A stretch of DNA of 8,934 nt from GCA-2737595 sp037138535 (GTDB taxonomy: Bacteria; Actinomycetota; Actinomycetes; Nanopelagicales; Nanopelagicaceae): NCBI GenBank assembly GCA_037138535.1, contig JBAXIG010000062.1, positions 1-8,934 of the forward strand, read 5' to 3'. The notes under the pieces are model-generated. The model was given only the letters and a program-made list of their open reading frames with translations, was not told where the DNA came from and did no database searches. Numbering within the stretch: the first letter of the stretch is position 1; every line of letters starts with the position of its first letter. Shown piece after piece: positions 5,858-8,934 of this stretch. The position numbers and the translations under genes are program-made.

Positions 5858-7552
5858 TTATCCCTCGTTGAGTGGTACGTGCTCATGCATAGGAATGCGC
5901 ACCCCGCGCTCCTGCGCTACTTGCTCGGCAAGTTCATAGCCGGCGTCTACGTGGCGAATGACGCCCATTCCGGGATCATTGGTAAGTACGCGGCGCAATT
6001 TCTCACCCGCAAGCGCGGTGCCATCGGCCACGCTCACCTGACCGGCATGAATGGAGCGCCCAATGCCTACGCCGCCGCCATGATGAATCGACACCCATGA
6101 AGCACCGGAAGCAGTGTTGATTAATGCATTGAGCAATGGCCAATCTGCGATGGCATCTGACCCATCGAGCATTGATTCAGTCTCACGATAAGGAGAAGCC
6201 ACCGAACCGCAATCAAGGTGATCTCGACCGATGACGATAGGGGCTTCGACTTCGCCTTTAGCGACCATGTCATTGAAGCGTTCGCCAGCGAGATGACGCT
6301 CTCCATATCCAAGCCAGCAGATACGGGCCGGCAAACCTTGGAAGGCCACTTTTTCGGAGGCTTTCTTCATCCAGCGCGCAAGTGGCTCGTTATCTGGAAA
6401 GAGTTCGAGCACCGCTTTATCGGTAGCCGCAATATCCTTCGGATTTCCGGAGAGCGCAGCCCAACGAAATGGTCCTTTACCTTCGCAGAAGAGCGGGCGA
6501 ATGTAGGCCGGCACGAAACCAGGGAAGGCAAAGGCGCGATCATAACCGCCAAGTTTGGCCTCTCCACGAATGGAATTGCCGTAATCGAAGACTTCAACGC
6601 CTGCGTCCATAAAGCCCACCATGGCTTCCACTTGCTTCACCATCGAAGCACGTGCACGCAATGTGAAATCTTCTGGATCCTTTTCAGCCATAAAGCGCCA
6701 GTCGTCTACTTCAATGCCTTCAGGAAGATATGAGAGCGGATCGTGCGCCGAGGTTTGGTCGGTGACAATGTCGATCTCCACACCCCTACGGAGCAACTCA
6801 GGATAAATAGACGCCGCATTTCCTAAGACGCCAATACTTAGTGCCTTGCGGGCTTTCTTCGCATCGAGTGCCAACTTAAGCGCTTCGTCTAGATCGGCAC
6901 ACCAGATATCGAGATAGCGGTGGTCTACGCGACGTTGTAGTCGCGTCGAATCAACATCTACACAGAGACAGACGCCATCGTTCATCGTGATAGCAAGTGG
7001 TTGTGCGCCACCCATTCCACCAGCACCACCCGTGAGGGTAAGTGTGCCAGCGAGAGTGCCACCGAAACGCTTATTAGCAATAGCTGAGAAAGTCTCATAC
7101 GTGCCTTGCAAGATTCCTTGTGTTCCAATGTATATCCAGGATCCGGCCGTCATTTGGCCATACATCATCAGACCTAGCGCTTCTAACCGGCGAAACTCTG
7201 GCCATGTAGCCCAATCCCCCACCAAGTTTGAATTGGCGATGAGTACACGTGGCGCCCATTCATGCGTTTGCATCACGCCCACCGGACGACCCGATTGCAC
7301 CAACATCGTTTCATCCGCTTTAAGTGTGGTGAGAGTGCGCACGAGAGCATCAAAAGATGCCCAATCGCGAGCGGCTTTACCAGTGCCGCCGTAGACGACG
7401 AGATCATCCGGACGTTCGGCAACCTCTGGATCAAGGTTGTTTTGCAACATACGAAGCGCCGCTTCTTGTTGCCAACCCAAAGTGGAGAGGGTGGTGCCGC
7501 GCGCGGCCCGGACAGGGCGTGGGCCGGGTCCGGCAATGGGAGCGCTGCTCAT
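5858..7552 (-). CDS. hutU: Urocanate hydratase (urocanase, HutU)
   Basis: Converts urocanate to 4-imidazolone-5-propionate, the second step of histidine degradation, using tightly bound NAD+ as an electrophile. The 564 residues are close to the usual length. The glycine-rich NAD-binding segment TGGAGGMGGAQP is at 174-185, and the urocanase signature FQGLPARICW is at 404-413, with C412 as the conserved active-site cysteine. Other family blocks are YGGTGKAARDW (54-64), GRDHLDCGSVASPYRETE (442-459) and HHGGGVGIGRS (490-500). The first 20 residues (Pro/Arg-rich) are a short extension of the kind seen in actinobacteria. ATG 7552 overlaps the hutH stop (ATGA, 7549-7552), and GGAG lies seven bases upstream inside hutH, so translation is coupled. 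hutI follows after two bases. Confidence 0.97.
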   Translation of the reverse strand: MSSAPIAGPGPRPVRAARGTTLSTLGWQQEAALRMLQNNLDPEVAERPDDLVVYGGTGKAARDWASFDALVRTLTTLKADETMLVQSGRPVGVMQTHEWAPRVLIANSNLVGDWATWPEFRRLEALGLMMYGQMTAGSWIYIGTQGILQGTYETFSAIANKRFGGTLAGTLTLTGGAGGMGGAQPLAITMNDGVCLCVDVDSTRLQRRVDHRYLDIWCADLDEALKLALDAKKARKALSIGVLGNAASIYPELLRRGVEIDIVTDQTSAHDPLSYLPEGIEVDDWRFMAEKDPEDFTLRARASMVKQVEAMVGFMDAGVEVFDYGNSIRGEAKLGGYDRAFAFPGFVPAYIRPLFCEGKGPFRWAALSGNPKDIAATDKAVLELFPDNEPLARWMKKASEKVAFQGLPARICWLGYGERHLAGERFNDMVAKGEVEAPIVIGRDHLDCGSVASPYRETESMLDGSDAIADWPLLNALINTASGASWVSIHHGGGVGIGRSIHAGQVSVADGTALAGEKLRRVLTNDPGMGVIRHVDAGYELAEQVAQERGVRIPMHEHVPLNEG

Positions 7553-8934
7553 ACAAGTTCTCCAATTTCTCTTTCAACTGCTGTGAGTAATGTGTGGCTC
7601 TTCACCATTTCAACCGTAGCTTCGATCTCTGGCGTCAGCCAACGATCTGTTCCGGGTCCTTGCACCTTCGTACGCAGCACCCTGAGCGCCGCGCCAGTGC
7701 CCGGTGATGGAAGGAGCGGTGCACGCATATCGATGGCACGCCCTGCGGTCATGATCTCGATGGCAATCACTCGAGCGAAAGCATCTACAGCACGACGCAA
7801 CTTGCGGCCCGCATGCCAGCCCATCGATACATGGTCTTCTTGCATCGCACTAGATGGAATGGAATCAACCGATGCAGGTGATGCGAGGCGCTTCATTTCA
7901 GAAACCAGACCAGCTTGCGTGTATTGCGCGATCATGAGACCGCTATCGACACCTGGGTCATCGGCTAAGAAAGGATTGAGGCCAAATGAGCGCGACTTAT
8001 CGAGCATACGATCGGTGCGACGTTCAGCCATTGATGCCACGTCTGCAATCACGATTGCCAAGAAGTCGAGTACATATGCCACCGGTGCGCCATGAAAGTT
8101 TCCATTACTACGAACTCGGCCATCCGGAAGCACCACCGGATTATCGATAGCGCTGGCCAATTCGCGCGATGCGATGAGCCGCGCATGATCCACTGTGTCG
8201 CGTGCCGCTCCAGCAACTTGCGGAGCACAACGAAGCGAGTATGCATCTTGCACACGGGTGTCGTCGTGTCCAGCATGTGATTTAACCAGTGGAGATTCTC
8301 CTAGAAGGTGGCGAAGATTCTTTGCAGAAAGCCCTTGGCCTAATTGTGGACGCAGCGCGTGCAACTCCTCGGCAAATACTTGATCAGTTCCGAGAAGTGC
8401 TTCGATGCTCATCGCAGTCGAGATATCAACGGTCTTAAGCAGCGCATCAATATCAGCAATTGCCACGATCAACATGCCGAGCATGCCATCAGTTCCATTA
8501 ATAAGAGCAAGACCTTCTTTAGCGACAAATTCAATAGGTGTAATGCCGGCGCCCTTCAACGCCTGCGCTGCATCAACAACCGTGCCGTCTTCCAGGCGCA
8601 CTTCGCCTTCGCCCATGACCGCGAGCGCACACGTGGAGAGCGGCGCGAGATCTCCGGAGCAGCCGAGGGATCCATACTCACGAACAAGCGGAGTGATGTG
8701 GGCATTAAGCAGTGCCGCATACGCATCCGCGGTAGTGGCGCGAATACCAGTACGCCCCGTGCACATCGTGGAAAGGCGGAGAGCCATCATGGCTCGTACC
8801 ACTTCGCTCTCGACTGGCTCCCCTGAACCAGCGGCATGCGAACGAATGAGAGAGCGCTGCAGTTGGGCGCGCATCTCAGGATCAATGTGTTTAGTTGCCA
8901 GTGCGCCGAAGCCCGTGGAGATTCCATAAGCGGG
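7549..8934 (-). CDS. hutH: Histidine ammonia-lyase (histidase, HutH), 5' end outside the window
   Basis: Deaminates L-histidine to trans-urocanate and ammonia, the entry step of the pathway. The visible 461 codons begin with PAYGISTGFG, whose Tyr corresponds to Y53 of the Pseudomonas putida enzyme, so about 50 residues are missing upstream. An internal ATG at 8874 is not the start. Counting from the window edge, H33 (RSHAAGSG) matches Pseudomonas H83, C92-S93-G94 match the MIO-forming A142-S143-G144, Y232 and R235 (QDAYSLRCAPQ) match Y280 and R283, F280 (NGNFHG) matches F329, and E366 (QEDHVSMG) matches E414. The MIO triad is Cys-Ser-Gly rather than Ala-Ser-Gly, a variant also recalled from other actinobacterial histidases. 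The stop overlaps the hutU ATG by four bases. The promoter and any hut regulator lie beyond the right edge. Confidence 0.96.
   Translation of the reverse strand, partial: PAYGISTGFGALATKHIDPEMRAQLQRSLIRSHAAGSGEPVESEVVRAMMALRLSTMCTGRTGIRATTADAYAALLNAHITPLVREYGSLGCSGDLAPLSTCALAVMGEGEVRLEDGTVVDAAQALKGAGITPIEFVAKEGLALINGTDGMLGMLIVAIADIDALLKTVDISTAMSIEALLGTDQVFAEELHALRPQLGQGLSAKNLRHLLGESPLVKSHAGHDDTRVQDAYSLRCAPQVAGAARDTVDHARLIASRELASAIDNPVVLPDGRVRSNGNFHGAPVAYVLDFLAIVIADVASMAERRTDRMLDKSRSFGLNPFLADDPGVDSGLMIAQYTQAGLVSEMKRLASPASVDSIPSSAMQEDHVSMGWHAGRKLRRAVDAFARVIAIEIMTAGRAIDMRAPLLPSPGTGAALRVLRTKVQGPGTDRWLTPEIEATVEMVKSHTLLTAVEREIGELV

Noticed and set aside
7262..8095. 277-residue plus-strand frame opposite hutU and hutH
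   Set aside because: It is antisense to two confidently identified enzymes; its composition (Ser/Arg/Ala-rich, no domain) is that of a shadow frame.

Overview
The window is a gene-dense stretch of an actinobacterial chromosome with mid-range G+C. The evidence for Actinobacteria is the following: the methionine aminopeptidase is of the MapB type, with the actinobacterial N-terminal extension; the Tgt has the actinobacterial wording around its active site (FDCVAPSRVAR); the window opens in a lysine/alanine/arginine-rich C-terminal tail like those of actinobacterial HU or histone-H1-like proteins; and several genes appear to start without a leader. G+C is lower than in Streptomyces or Mycobacterium, which would suit an aquatic or small-genome actinobacterium, but that placement is inference.

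Layout. Positions 1-137 hold the end of a basic nucleoid-protein-like gene, closed by a strong hairpin terminator (149-180). Then come map (195-1052, +) and, convergent to it, a MarR-family regulator (1062-1547, -). Divergent from the regulator is a YceI-family gene (1650-2192, +). The 102-base gap between the two holds two near-identical palindromes and a mirror-image pair of promoters. A hairpin with a TTCG loop (2205-2236) serves the end of yceI and probably also the end of an exported YkuD-like protein gene (2244-2891, -). That gene is divergent from a GNAT acetyltransferase gene (2922-3488, +), with only 30 bases between their starts; both look leaderless. The GNAT gene overlaps tgt by four bases (3485-4720, +). 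On the minus strand, running toward tgt, lies a histidine-utilisation operon read hutH (5' end outside the window), hutU, hutI (8934 down to 4695). The 3' ends of tgt and hutI overlap by 26 bases.

How the genes work together. HutH, HutU and HutI catalyse the first three steps of histidine breakdown: histidine to urocanate, to imidazolonepropionate, to formiminoglutamate. They are tightly coupled (ATGA overlap, then a 2-base gap). No enzyme for formiminoglutamate follows hutI. MarR and YceI form a likely regulator-target pair. Map and Tgt are housekeeping protein- and tRNA-modification enzymes with no evident link to the hut genes.

I see no mobile element, CRISPR array, RNA gene or clearly new system, and no gene-free stretch over 300 bases. 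The most informative non-coding signals are the mirrored operator/promoter module at 1571-1616 and the symmetric leaderless start pair at 2891-2922.
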